In this document: positions 8,901-18,562 of the stretch, one piece after another
How the letters are laid out: every line of letters starts with the position of its first letter
How positions within the stretch are numbered: the first letter of the stretch is position 1
Source of the DNA: CAZUAQ01 sp964618455
GTDB taxonomy: Bacteria > Planctomycetota > Phycisphaerae > UBA1845 > PWPN01
Length of the DNA stretch: 35,876 nucleotides
Reading direction: 5' to 3'
NCBI GenBank assembly: GCA_964618455.1
Contig: CAZUAQ010000052.1
Location: 1 to 35,876 of the forward strand
Program-made: the position numbers and the translations under genes
The notes under the pieces: model-generated
Database searches by the model: none
What the model saw: the letters and a program-made list of their open reading frames with translations, nothing else
What the model was told of the DNA's origin: nothing

Positions 8901-10549
8901 CGAGCGATTTTCATCTTCCTGTGCAGGCATCCGCCCTGCTTGACGATCTCGAGCAGTCCTACGCCGACACGGAAATGACCGAATCGATTCTCTTCCTTCA
9001 CGATCTCGCAACGGGGGAGGTTTCCGAAAACGACCTGCCCGAAACACGACTGCCGGGCCGCGAGCTCGTGGAACGGCTTCGCGCGCGTATCGACGCGGGC
9101 ATCATGAAGAAACACATCACGAGCCTCGGTCCGTACGCCTTTGGTCGACCAGATGATCCCCTGGCGCGGAACCTGACGCAGGGGCGTCCCATGGCCGTCC
9201 GGGGACCGCGTGTCGAGGCCATGGCGGATCTCGTGCTCATGCTGATCGACGAGAAAGAGATCGAGGCTCACGACGCCGACACGTGGAGCGTGCGGTGGCC
9301 GGCGAAGCTTCGATTGCTGGGCGAGATGGCGGTCGAGCCCGATTTGTCCATGCGACAGACGGACAGCGCGCGGGCCCAGCAGCACCGGCAGAAAATGCTG
9401 ACACTCGCGCACGGCGTGGTCGAGGGTCAGACGTTGATCGTCAACAGCGACTATGGACTGCATGCCATCGGACTGCTGACGGGCCGGCGCTTGTGGTCGC
9501 GTCCTTATGTGGCCCCGACGGTTGAACAGCTTCACCGCGCCGCCTCGGATCGTGCCATCTGGGCCAAGGGCGGGTACGTGATCTCGGTGGATGCGCGCGG
9601 CAAGCTCGAAGTCGCGCTGGTGGACGAGGGTCACCAGGTTCTCTGGCGCGCGGCAATGCCCATGCAGCGCTGGCACCGTGTGCTCTCGCGTGGCGATTAC
9701 GTGGTCGCGGCCGACGAAAATCTGAAACATCTGGACGTGTTTCAATTGCAGGACGGGCGCCGGCTGGGGCAGTGTGTTTTCGCCCAGGATGACGTCGACG
9801 ACGGGCCGCTCAGCGTTTCGGTTTTCGAGGAAGTCGTCTGCGGCCCGGGATCGACGAACGAGGTGGTGGCTTACGAACTGTCGCGACCCGGAATCGAACG
9901 CTGGCGCGAAAGCATGCCCGAGGGCCTCACCCGCATCTTCAAGCCCGCGCCGGATCTGCTCGGGGTGGCGGACGCTTACGGTCGAATCAAGATTCTGGAC
10001 CCGGCAACCGGCAAGCTCCAGCTCGAAACGCGTATCGAACGCGGCCGCGGTGGCGTCTTCAGCGGTGCAGTTGAAGCGGACGTCCTGTATGTCGCGGGTT
10101 TTGAAGATCTTCCCGCGGAGCGGGCGCAAGTCGACCAGCAGCAATGGTACGTTGCTGCCATCGACATGCGCAGCGGCGAACAACTCTGGCTCGCCCCCGG
10201 GTACACGGGATCCTCTCGGCACATGACGACGGAACTGTTCACTGCCGCCACCAATGCCATTCCGGTTACCCAGTTTGTGGCGGCGGGGCGCGATTCTTCC
10301 AATGATCTGATCGGTGAATTGGAGTTGATCCTGCTGGACAAGAAGACCGGAAAGCCGCTGGGCGAAGCGCAATCCAAGAAGATCACGCGCGAGGGCAATG
10401 CCCGGTGGATCCTGGACGTGCAGTGCTGGGAGGACAAGATCATGGTCCGTACAGGCGGGAGCGTGGTCGTTTTTCCGCTGGAAAAGGCATCGAGCCTGAA
10501 GGAAAGCGAAAGTGCCCGCGCGGCGGCGCGTTTGGAAAATGCAGGTTGA
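5960..10549 (+). CDS. Secreted PQQ-like beta-propeller / TPR protein
   Basis: With the ATG at 5960 (GGGAGGAG just upstream) the protein has 1529 residues and opens with a signal peptide ending in HPVLAQA. An N-terminal helical, TPR-like part spans about residues 48-255. A first PQQ-type propeller (about 311-710) shows repeats such as VVAYSIRDGSILWKSG, LLFALDLNSGSMRW and LYCFSRTDGALRWD. A long TPR-like helical section follows (about 727-1097), then a second propeller (about 1147-1507) with GLHAIGLLTGRRLWS, IKILDPATGKLQLE and VAAIDMRSGEQLWLA. No membrane anchor or catalytic motif is seen. Such propellers can bind partners in the envelope (as in BamB) without PQQ cofactor. The next gene starts 25 bases on, so it is probably the first gene of the long cluster. 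Confidence 0.85.
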   Translation: MLRVACEPDRGEALARTFFKSITASAIFCMLFCHPVLAQARLANLDSDAEFAGVITISEEAKTLLSRAEEGMERKDWKLVVDSLQRIIELQGEHVLTSDDQTYESARRYAHRMVAQLPTQGLNAYRLLHDGEAEALLKRARDAHDARPLRTILDRYFCTSFGDEASLLLADWLIDEGQFAEASGILNTLRELHPDPEVSDFETTLRLAICAAGVGRQARAVALLQQVELLIENDAERIRSHSAEDLERRLEMIRTFADRGPDRRSVDHEHWPMKLGSAQRRNSMPPVEPNFVTHMPNVAELPLPELSHPAEVLQAFMRRKGLLPTRHVASDGRTLVVKGIERIVAVDIDSFSELWTSEPIINATRPVPEVTMQRFRTHPGSNVTEGDEELERDPDVWQLLYDNVASSVSVVDDMVLSIDWLYGAPPPLHMKHLGMWSGGPIVTGMDTVPNQVVAYSIRDGSILWKSGALIGDEEPAQPNLQMEFLSVPVPVGDALLAPARVNTDLYAIFLDTETGRIVRRVYLCGTGGGKFKTLHALEPCVSEGVAFIPTGRGLLFALDLNSGSMRWTVRYEGNPQAYMSSGWIPQPLVAVSDVVLVAPPDAHRLYCFSRTDGALRWDIPRGDMRYILAANDEQIWLVGKQVHRLDVETGQVLEKADLPEIAGRGALSGDRIYLPTREGIVRLDASTLERISVDQPRNSDPEGNLLAWNASLFSTGVFEVRRYVDVERGYERALARYEEDPDDLSRVISLGWMELQRYEPARALEVLKKVEAPTEGEGRQRYGLAVQLRVRAMLELAASGEVDDDEALTLLQEAREISQSPEDAILCIFALGEFYEMIDQPMRASLEYASLAMSDHGDQMVTQEGESGLERLARRDASLRIMDAAHAFEEKDREAFSSALRETYLLPAINTRDRGMLRRLAETTAMGEVSSEAELTLGKWMASASRFEQAEAHLRRVIRRDSSETIRAEAMGWLAAMYLFPSDFHLPVQASALLDDLEQSYADTEMTESILFLHDLATGEVSENDLPETRLPGRELVERLRARIDAGIMKKHITSLGPYAFGRPDDPLARNLTQGRPMAVRGPRVEAMADLVLMLIDEKEIEAHDADTWSVRWPAKLRLLGEMAVEPDLSMRQTDSARAQQHRQKMLTLAHGVVEGQTLIVNSDYGLHAIGLLTGRRLWSRPYVAPTVEQLHRAASDRAIWAKGGYVISVDARGKLEVALVDEGHQVLWRAAMPMQRWHRVLSRGDYVVAADENLKHLDVFQLQDGRRLGQCVFAQDDVDDGPLSVSVFEEVVCGPGSTNEVVAYELSRPGIERWRESMPEGLTRIFKPAPDLLGVADAYGRIKILDPATGKLQLETRIERGRGGVFSGAVEADVLYVAGFEDLPAERAQVDQQQWYVAAIDMRSGEQLWLAPGYTGSSRHMTTELFTAATNAIPVTQFVAAGRDSSNDLIGELELILLDKKTGKPLGEAQSKKITREGNARWILDVQCWEDKIMVRTGGSVVVFPLEKASSLKESESARAAARLENAG

Positions 10550-10573
10550 CCGCCGGCGAGACGTTGAACGATC

Positions 10574-11659
10574 GTGAGTTTCTGGAGCAAGGGTATTGCA
10601 ATCAGAGTGATGCAGATGCGAACGACATCCATGGTAACTGCAGTTGTGGTGGCGGTGATGGCGATCGATCCGGTCCGGAGTCAACCGGTCATGCCGCTTC
10701 CGCCGATGGTCACCCCCGAAACCCAGGAAGCGATCAACCGCGGCCTGGAGTACCTCGCGCGGACACAGAGTCGCGACGGCGCATGGCGCCAGGAAGGTCA
10801 GTGGGGCAGCTACCCTATGGCGATGTCCGGGCTGGCGGGCATGGCCTTTCTCGCCAGCGGCTCGACCGCCACCCAGGGCCAGTACGCCCCGCAGGTCAGC
10901 CGTGTGATGAATTTCGTCCTCAACTCCGTTCGCAGCGACGGGCTGATCTCCCGGCCGGAGGAAGCCGGGCGCTCCATGTACGGCCACGGCTTCTGCACGA
11001 TGTTTCTCGGTCAACTGTATGGCATGGAAGACGATCCCGAACGTCAGGCGCGGATTCACGGCATCCTGCAACGCGCCGTGGCGCTGATCGGCAGAAGCCA
11101 GAGCGACCTCGGCGGGTGGTACTACACACCGGAGTCGCGCAACGACGAAGGTTCCGTCACGATCACGCAGCTTCAAGCGTTGCGTTCAGCCAGGAACGCC
11201 GGTGTGGCGGTCCCGAAACAGGTGGTCGACGATGCATTGGATTACCTGGTCAAGTCGCTTCACGCCGATGGCGGCATTACGTATCGCGCGGACGGTCGAG
11301 GCCCGAGCCGTCCGCCCATCACCGCCGCGGCCGTCGCCTGCTGGTTCAATGCCGGTGAATATGACAACCCGCACGCCGTCAAGGCGCTCGACTATTGCCG
11401 TCGGCGCGTCGGCCGGGGCGAGCAGAACGGAACGTTCGGTCATTACTTCTACGCCCACTTCTACATGGCGCAGATCATGTGGTTGAGCGGCGAGAAAGAC
11501 TGGGAGTGGTATTATCCCCGCATGCGCGATAGGTTGCTGGATCTTCAGCAGCCGGACGGTTCGTGGGACGGAGATCGCGTGGGCAAAATCTACGGCACGT
11601 CCATCGCATTGGTGATTCTGCAGATGCCTTACGGGTACATGCCGATCATGCAGCGATGA
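10574..11659 (+). CDS. Secreted prenyltransferase/squalene-cyclase-like toroid protein
   Basis: The protein has up to 361 residues with an alpha/alpha-toroid repeat fold of the prenyltransferase / squalene oxidase repeat type. Visible repeats are AINRGLEYLARTQSRDGAWR (near residues 53-72), ALDYLVKSLHADGGITY and RLLDLQQPDGSWDG, each an N-terminal helix followed by a Q/DG-W turn. The DxDD motif of true squalene-hopene cyclases is absent, so cyclase activity is unlikely and a binding role is more probable. An N-terminal hydrophobic segment (MVTAVVVAVMAIDPVRSQ) is a signal peptide. The GTG at 10574 leaves a long n-region; ATG at 10610 or 10616 would give a more usual signal, but none of these has a strong ribosome binding site. 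Toroid proteins of this type commonly precede moxR in planctomycete clusters. Confidence 0.82.
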   Translation: MSFWSKGIAIRVMQMRTTSMVTAVVVAVMAIDPVRSQPVMPLPPMVTPETQEAINRGLEYLARTQSRDGAWRQEGQWGSYPMAMSGLAGMAFLASGSTATQGQYAPQVSRVMNFVLNSVRSDGLISRPEEAGRSMYGHGFCTMFLGQLYGMEDDPERQARIHGILQRAVALIGRSQSDLGGWYYTPESRNDEGSVTITQLQALRSARNAGVAVPKQVVDDALDYLVKSLHADGGITYRADGRGPSRPPITAAAVACWFNAGEYDNPHAVKALDYCRRRVGRGEQNGTFGHYFYAHFYMAQIMWLSGEKDWEWYYPRMRDRLLDLQQPDGSWDGDRVGKIYGTSIALVILQMPYGYMPIMQR

Positions 11660-11692
11660 CGCGAAGTCGAGTTACAACGAAGGATGCCTTGC

Positions 11693-12775
<1,083 letters not shown>

Positions 12776-13693
12776 TGTCCTGACGAAGATCTCGCGCCTC
12801 GAGCTTCGCGCGCGGATGGTCGTGGAAGGTTTCATCAGCGGCATGCACAAGAGCCCGTACCAGGGCTTCAGTGTGGAGTTCGCCTCCCACCGGGAGTACG
12901 TTCCCGGAGACGATACGCGCCACATCGACTGGCGTCTGTTCGGCCGGGCCGATCGGTATTACATCAAGCAGTACGAGGAGGAGACCAACCTGCGGACGCA
13001 GATTCTCCTCGACTGTTCGCGCTCCATGGCGTATCCCGAGCACCCGACGTCGGGAGGCATGACCAAGTACGATTACGCGTGCACACTCGCGGCGTCGCTC
13101 GTGTATCTCCTGATGCATCAGCAGGACGCCTGCGGACTGACGATGTTCGACGAATCGATACGGGAGCGAATTCCGCCGACGTCGAGCACCGGCCAGTTAC
13201 GTTCCATTATCGACGTCATCGAACGCAATGCTCCCAGCGACGCCACGGACGTCAAGATGCTGTTCATGCAGCTTGCCGAGCAGTTCAAGCAGCGCGGGCT
13301 CGTCGTGCTGATCAGTGATCTGCTGACCGACGTGGACGAGGTGATCCAGGGCCTGCAACGGCTGCGTTACACGCGGCACGACGTCATTGTGTTCCACGTG
13401 CTGGACTACGACGAGGTGCACTTCCCCTTCGAGGACAATACCCAGTTCGACGGCCTCGAGGCCCCGGATGTGAGCCTGCTGACGGATCCGCAATCATTGC
13501 GCGAAAGCTACCTGGAAATCGTGCAGGCATTCATCAGCAAGGTACGCAGCGAGTGCATGAATCACCGGATCGATTACAAGCTGATGACCACGCGCGATCC
13601 GCTGGACGCCGGTTTGTCCACGTTCCTGGCGGCGCGCATGCATCAGGCGGCGCGGCGTTGAGGGGCATCCTGAACAGAGAAGGACAGGTGTAA

Positions 13694-16057
13694 ATGAGTC
13701 TTGCAGGGCCGATGCTGGCAGCGATGATGACCCCCGCCATGATGTACGCGGGTCTTGGCGCGGCCGGTCTGCCCATCCTGATTCACCTTCTGAGCAAGCG
13801 GCGATTTCGCATCGTCCGATGGGCGGCCATTGACTTCCTTCGCGAGGCGCAGCAGCGCAATCGTCGGCGCGTGCAGATCGAGGAGTTGATCCTGCTGGCA
13901 TTACGATGCCTCGCGATGTTTCTGATCGGGCTGATGCTGGCCCGGTGGTTTATCCGTCCCGAGGCGCTGTCCGCCGTGCTGGGAGGCGGTTCCGGGATCG
14001 AGCGTTTCGTCGTCATCGACGACTCCTTCAGCATGGAACTGGAGACCGCCGACGGCATGGTCTTCCATCAAGCGCGCGATGCCGCCAGGCAGTTGGTGCA
14101 GTGGGTGCGCGAGGAGTCACCCACCGATGCGCTGACCGTCCTGCTCACCTCGCGTCCGGATCATCCCCTCCTGACCGAATCCAGCGTGAGAGGCATGGAC
14201 ATGAACGCCTTCGCGTCGACGCTGGATGAACTGCGTCCTTCGCGCCACGCCGGTCGGATGGCCGGAACCTTTGAATCGATTCGCAGGATGCTGGACAGCC
14301 GTGGCGATGCCGTGAACGTGACGGTTCACCTCTTCAGCGATTTCCAACGGTACGAATGGCTGGAAGGCGGGGCGGTGACCGGTGCCGATTCCACGGACGC
14401 TGTGACCGGGGCGACATCACCGGTAACGCCTCTCGTCGACTGGCCGGGTGACGATCGCGCGCTGCGGCTCGTGATGATCGACGTGGGGTCGGAGCGGAGA
14501 AACAATTCCGCGATCACCTCCATCGAACCGGAGCAGCCACTGGCGGTTCGGGGCGTGCCCGCGAACTATCGTGTGAAGGTTACCAACTTCGGGGCCGCCG
14601 ATGCCTCGCCCTCATCCATGAAGGTCTTTGTCGGCGACGCGGCGTTGCCCGCCGTGGCGGTGCCTGCCATTCCCGCGCGGCAATCCGCCGAGGTACCCCT
14701 GGAAATTACCTTTCCACGGGAAGGTCCCGAACGCATCACCGTCGAGTTGGAAGGCGACGTCCTGCCGACCGATGATCGACGATTCCGCGCTGAACCCGTG
14801 GCCCGCGCCATGCGCATCCTGATCGTGAACGGTGAGGCGGACTCCGATCCCTACGAGGACGAGGTCTACCTGCTGTCCATCGCCCTGCGGCCTGAGGGCC
14901 GCCAGTTCAGCGGCAACGAAGTGACCGTTGTCGATGAGAACGAGTTCGAAGCGACGGAACTCTCTCCGTTTCACGTGGTGGTGCTGGCGAATGTCTATCG
15001 CGTCAACGAGGAATGGGCCACGCGGCTGGAAGAGTACGTGAACGGCGGGGGAGGCGTGGCGATCTTTCTGGGTGACCAGGTCGATGCCGAACTCTACAAC
15101 CGCACGCTCTACAAAGACGGCAAGGGCTTGCTGCCCGCCCGGCTTCTGGACGTGGCCGATGCTCCTTCCGATGTCGCCGGCGTCAAGCTCCAGGACGTCG
15201 ATACGAACCATCCCATGCTGCGCCGATTTCGCGACGGAGCAAGCACGTATCTCGACATCGCGCTGTTCTGGCGATGGTTCACTGCGGACGTGGCCGACGA
15301 TCAGAATGAGGAAGCTTTGCAGACGGATCTCGCCTTGGCCGCATCAACGCAGCCGGCAACCGCCGAACACTCGCCGGCCGGTGTGCTCATGCGCCTGTCC
15401 GCACCGGACGCACCACCGATCATGATTGAACGCGGATGGGGTGACGGCAAAGTGCTGCTCACAACCACGACGACGGACAAGGAATGGAACGACCTGCCCA
15501 ATCATCCCATCTACGTCGTACTCCTGATGGAGATGATGCAATATCTCGCTCGAAGTAGCGGGGACGAGCAGATCCTGACCGTCGGCCAGCCGATCGAGAT
15601 CGATCTCGATCCCGCGCGTTACCAGCCTTCGGGGGTCGTCCGTACGCCGGCCTACCCGAGCGAGGCCGAGGTTCGACTCGAGGCACAACCCGATCCTGAC
15701 ACGGGAATCCCCGTGCTCCGGTGGAATGAATCGAACGCCAACGGGATCTATCGCTTTGCTCTGGTGGAATCCAGCGGGCAGCCCGCCGATCGCTTCGTGG
15801 CGGTCAATGTCGACTCCCGCGAGAGCGATCTCAGCCGCGCCTCGCGCATGGAATTGAATGCCGCCGCCTCCGGTCTGCCCTTCGAGTATCTCACCGGAGA
15901 GGATGTCATCGGCAGCGGCGAGATCGATGCCCGGCAGGAACTCTGGCAGCTCGTGCTGCTCGCGCTGGTGCTGACCCTGGTCATCGAACAGACGCTGGCC
16001 TGGTGGTTTGGCGCCAATCGGCAGTGGAATGTCCTGTGGCAGGGGAGGCCCGCGTGA
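13694..16057 (+). CDS. BatA-like membrane protein with VWA and glutamine-amidotransferase-like domains
   Basis: The protein has 787 residues. It opens with the BatA N-terminal pattern: a first membrane helix, then LPILIHLLSKRRFRIVRWAA (about residues 26-45), then a second helix (about 65-86). A VWA domain follows with an intact metal site, DDSFS (109-113). A beta-sandwich region (about 280-375) precedes a class I glutamine-amidotransferase-like fold (from MRILIVNGEAD, about 375-470) that lacks a catalytic Cys nucleophile and so is probably structural. The C-terminus has a third membrane helix, LVLLALVLTLVIEQTLAWWF. AGGACAGG upstream of 13694 supports the start. The next gene overlaps its stop by four bases (GTGA). 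Related Bat proteins support aerotolerance or envelope integrity in other bacteria. Confidence 0.88.
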   Translation: MSLAGPMLAAMMTPAMMYAGLGAAGLPILIHLLSKRRFRIVRWAAIDFLREAQQRNRRRVQIEELILLALRCLAMFLIGLMLARWFIRPEALSAVLGGGSGIERFVVIDDSFSMELETADGMVFHQARDAARQLVQWVREESPTDALTVLLTSRPDHPLLTESSVRGMDMNAFASTLDELRPSRHAGRMAGTFESIRRMLDSRGDAVNVTVHLFSDFQRYEWLEGGAVTGADSTDAVTGATSPVTPLVDWPGDDRALRLVMIDVGSERRNNSAITSIEPEQPLAVRGVPANYRVKVTNFGAADASPSSMKVFVGDAALPAVAVPAIPARQSAEVPLEITFPREGPERITVELEGDVLPTDDRRFRAEPVARAMRILIVNGEADSDPYEDEVYLLSIALRPEGRQFSGNEVTVVDENEFEATELSPFHVVVLANVYRVNEEWATRLEEYVNGGGGVAIFLGDQVDAELYNRTLYKDGKGLLPARLLDVADAPSDVAGVKLQDVDTNHPMLRRFRDGASTYLDIALFWRWFTADVADDQNEEALQTDLALAASTQPATAEHSPAGVLMRLSAPDAPPIMIERGWGDGKVLLTTTTTDKEWNDLPNHPIYVVLLMEMMQYLARSSGDEQILTVGQPIEIDLDPARYQPSGVVRTPAYPSEAEVRLEAQPDPDTGIPVLRWNESNANGIYRFALVESSGQPADRFVAVNVDSRESDLSRASRMELNAAASGLPFEYLTGEDVIGSGEIDARQELWQLVLLALVLTLVIEQTLAWWFGANRQWNVLWQGRPA

Positions 16058-18543
16058 ATTGGTTGACCGCCCATGTCCCGACCCTGCTTGCCTCGGAAGA
16101 GATCGTGCGTAAGCTCGAATTCGCGCGTCTTCCATCCGGATGGCTGGCGCTGGGCAGCATCGTGTTGCTGCTTCTGTTGGTCTACTGGCCGTTGCTGCTC
16201 TATTACCGGGAGCAGCGTGCCGGCGCGCCGCTCAAGACGCGCGCGATTCTCGCCGGCCTCCGTTGCATCGTGATCGTCCTGCTGGCAGTGATCTGGCTGG
16301 AGCCCATCCTGGCCACCTACATCCAGCGGAGCATCCAGTCCTGGACACTGATCCTGGCGGACGGCTCGGCCAGCATGTCGATGCGTGACCTCTACCCCGA
16401 GGCCGACGATGCCCGGCGTGTGCGCGCGGTCCTGGAGGAAGGCGAAGACCTGGCCGATCGGAGCCGCGCGGACATTGCGCGACAGGCGCTGACGGATGGC
16501 GAGCAGAGCGTGCTGACACAACTCGCGGAAAACAATCCCGTCCGCGTCTATACCTTCGGCGATCGGTTGATGCCTGTCGGGCGCATGGAGGACGCGTCGG
16601 AACTCGAGCCGATGGGCGATGAGGTTGACGAATCGTCGCCCGTCGAGGCGGCCATGCAGGCCGAAGGGCTGGATGCGTTATCCCGAGCCTCGGCCGGCGC
16701 GACGGACGTGGGCAAGGCCATTCGCCAGGCCATCGACGCGCAGGGTCCGTCTCCGATTGCCGCCGTGGTCGTCTTGTCGGACGGGCGCTTCAACCAGGGC
16801 GAACCGCCGGAGGTCATTGCCCGTTACGCGCGAGCAAAGAAGATTCCGATTCATACCATCGGCGTGGGCGATCCCACCACGCCGCAGAACGTCACCGTTG
16901 CCGCCGTCGAAGCCCCGCCCAATGTCTTCGTCAAGGATCCTTTTCAGATCACCGCGCACATCCGTGCCCAGGGACTCGCCGATCGCGAGATCACGGTCGA
17001 GCTGCTCGAACGCGCGACGCCCGAAAGCGAGCCTGGGCTGGTCGAGACCAAACGTGTCCGCGTCGGTCCGGACGGTGAACTGGATCCCGTCGCGTTCCAG
17101 CGCACCATCGGCGAGGCGGCGGAGGTGACCGCCGAAATCCGCGTCGCCGGCCAGGACGGGGAGATGCTGCTCGATGACAATCGCCGGGAGATCACCATCC
17201 GCGCTCTCGAAAACAAGATGCGTGTCCTGCTCGTCAGCGGGTCGCCCACCTGGGAGTACCGCTATCTCTCGCGCCTTCTTGAACGGGACGCCACAGTCGA
17301 TGTCAGTTGCTGGCTTCAATCCGCCGACGAAAACGCCGTCCGCGACGGGAATACCATCATCGATCACCTGCCGGACGAGCAGCAGGAGATCAACGTCTAC
17401 GATTGCATCATCCTGCTGGATCCTGAACCGGCGGAGTTCGGTCCGGATTGGGTGGAGAAGGTCGAATCGCTCGTCGGCAGCTATGGTGGTGGATTGCTTT
17501 ATGTCGCCGGGCGTAAGTTCGCACCGCGGTTCATCCACGACCCGCGGACACGGACCCTTGTCGATCTGCTGCCGGTGTCGTTGAACCCGAGCGAGGCGGA
17601 CCTGATTCTCAACGAGCTCGGCCATTTTCAACTCACCTCCTGGCCGGTGTTGATTCCTCCCGCCGCCGCCAATCACCCGGTGCTCGCCCTGACCGAGGTT
17701 CCGGGAGAAAGCGAGGCGATCTGGTCGCAGCTCGGTGGGGTCTACTGGCATTATCCACCGAGCCGCGCCAAGCCGGTCGCCGACGTCCTCCTGCGCCATT
17801 CCAACCCCCGCATGCGTGACTCCGACGGAGGGCATGTGCTGCTCGCCCTGCAGTACTACGGATCGGGCCGGACCGGCTATCTCGGATTCGACACGACGTG
17901 GCGATGGCGCCGTTACGGTGAACAGTTTTTCAATCGATTCTGGGTTCAGCTTATTCGTCACCTCGTCAAGGGCAAGCTGCTCAGCGGCCAGAAGAGGGGG
18001 CTCATTCAGGTCGAGCGAGAACGCTACGCCGTCGGGGAGGCCGCAACCATCGAGGCGCGCCTGCTCGACACACGGCATCTGCCGCTGGATCGACCGGAGG
18101 TGGAAGCGCGGATTTCGCGTAACGGTGAGCCGATCGATGCCGCCATCCTCGCGCCGCAGGCGGACCGTCCCGGGTGGTATCGCGGTCAGTTCGTTCCGAC
18201 TCAGGTGGGCACATTCACGGTGCAAATTGAGCTTCCCGGTGGCGACGGTGTAGAGCCCGCCACGGTGCGCGGCGAAGTGCGCGTCGGTCAGCCGGACCTG
18301 GAGTTCCGCAGGACCGAACTGGACCGATCGTCGCTGGAAGTTCTCGCGGCTCAATCCGCCGGCGGGCGCTATCTGGATATTGACGAGGTCGATCGCCTTC
18401 CCGAGATGATCCCGAACCGGACGACCACGCTGACGCTCAGCGGTCAGCCGGTTCGGCTGTGGGATGGCTGGTGGACGTGGATCCTGCTGGTCGGGTTCCT
18501 GGGCACGGAATGGGCGATGCGCAAACGCGCACGATTGTTATGA
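16054..18543 (+). CDS. Membrane VWA-domain protein, second of the pair
   Basis: The start is a GTG at 16054 that overlaps the previous stop (GTGA) and has GGGGAGG just upstream; the frame is open from 16003 but the coupled start is better. It gives 829 residues. Two membrane helices lie at about 30-50 and 64-82, then a VWA domain with DGSAS (103-107), a Thr in GATDVGKAI and Asp in VVLSDGRFNQG, so the metal site is complete. An Ig-like region, a glutamine-amidotransferase-like fold (near KMRVLLVSGSPTWEYR) and a further beta-sandwich follow. The C-terminus has a single membrane helix, WWTWILLVGFLGTEWAM. It parallels its neighbour in layout and the two may form a heteromer under MoxR control. 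Confidence 0.88.
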   Translation: MNWLTAHVPTLLASEEIVRKLEFARLPSGWLALGSIVLLLLLVYWPLLLYYREQRAGAPLKTRAILAGLRCIVIVLLAVIWLEPILATYIQRSIQSWTLILADGSASMSMRDLYPEADDARRVRAVLEEGEDLADRSRADIARQALTDGEQSVLTQLAENNPVRVYTFGDRLMPVGRMEDASELEPMGDEVDESSPVEAAMQAEGLDALSRASAGATDVGKAIRQAIDAQGPSPIAAVVVLSDGRFNQGEPPEVIARYARAKKIPIHTIGVGDPTTPQNVTVAAVEAPPNVFVKDPFQITAHIRAQGLADREITVELLERATPESEPGLVETKRVRVGPDGELDPVAFQRTIGEAAEVTAEIRVAGQDGEMLLDDNRREITIRALENKMRVLLVSGSPTWEYRYLSRLLERDATVDVSCWLQSADENAVRDGNTIIDHLPDEQQEINVYDCIILLDPEPAEFGPDWVEKVESLVGSYGGGLLYVAGRKFAPRFIHDPRTRTLVDLLPVSLNPSEADLILNELGHFQLTSWPVLIPPAAANHPVLALTEVPGESEAIWSQLGGVYWHYPPSRAKPVADVLLRHSNPRMRDSDGGHVLLALQYYGSGRTGYLGFDTTWRWRRYGEQFFNRFWVQLIRHLVKGKLLSGQKRGLIQVERERYAVGEAATIEARLLDTRHLPLDRPEVEARISRNGEPIDAAILAPQADRPGWYRGQFVPTQVGTFTVQIELPGGDGVEPATVRGEVRVGQPDLEFRRTELDRSSLEVLAAQSAGGRYLDIDEVDRLPEMIPNRTTTLTLSGQPVRLWDGWWTWILLVGFLGTEWAMRKRARLL

Positions 18544-18562
18544 TGAGGACAGGTTGAGGGAG

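Noticed and set aside
8648..11176. Long minus-strand reading frame of 842 codons
   Set aside because: It covers the end of the PQQ gene and part of the toroid gene in antisense; no domains and shadow-like composition.
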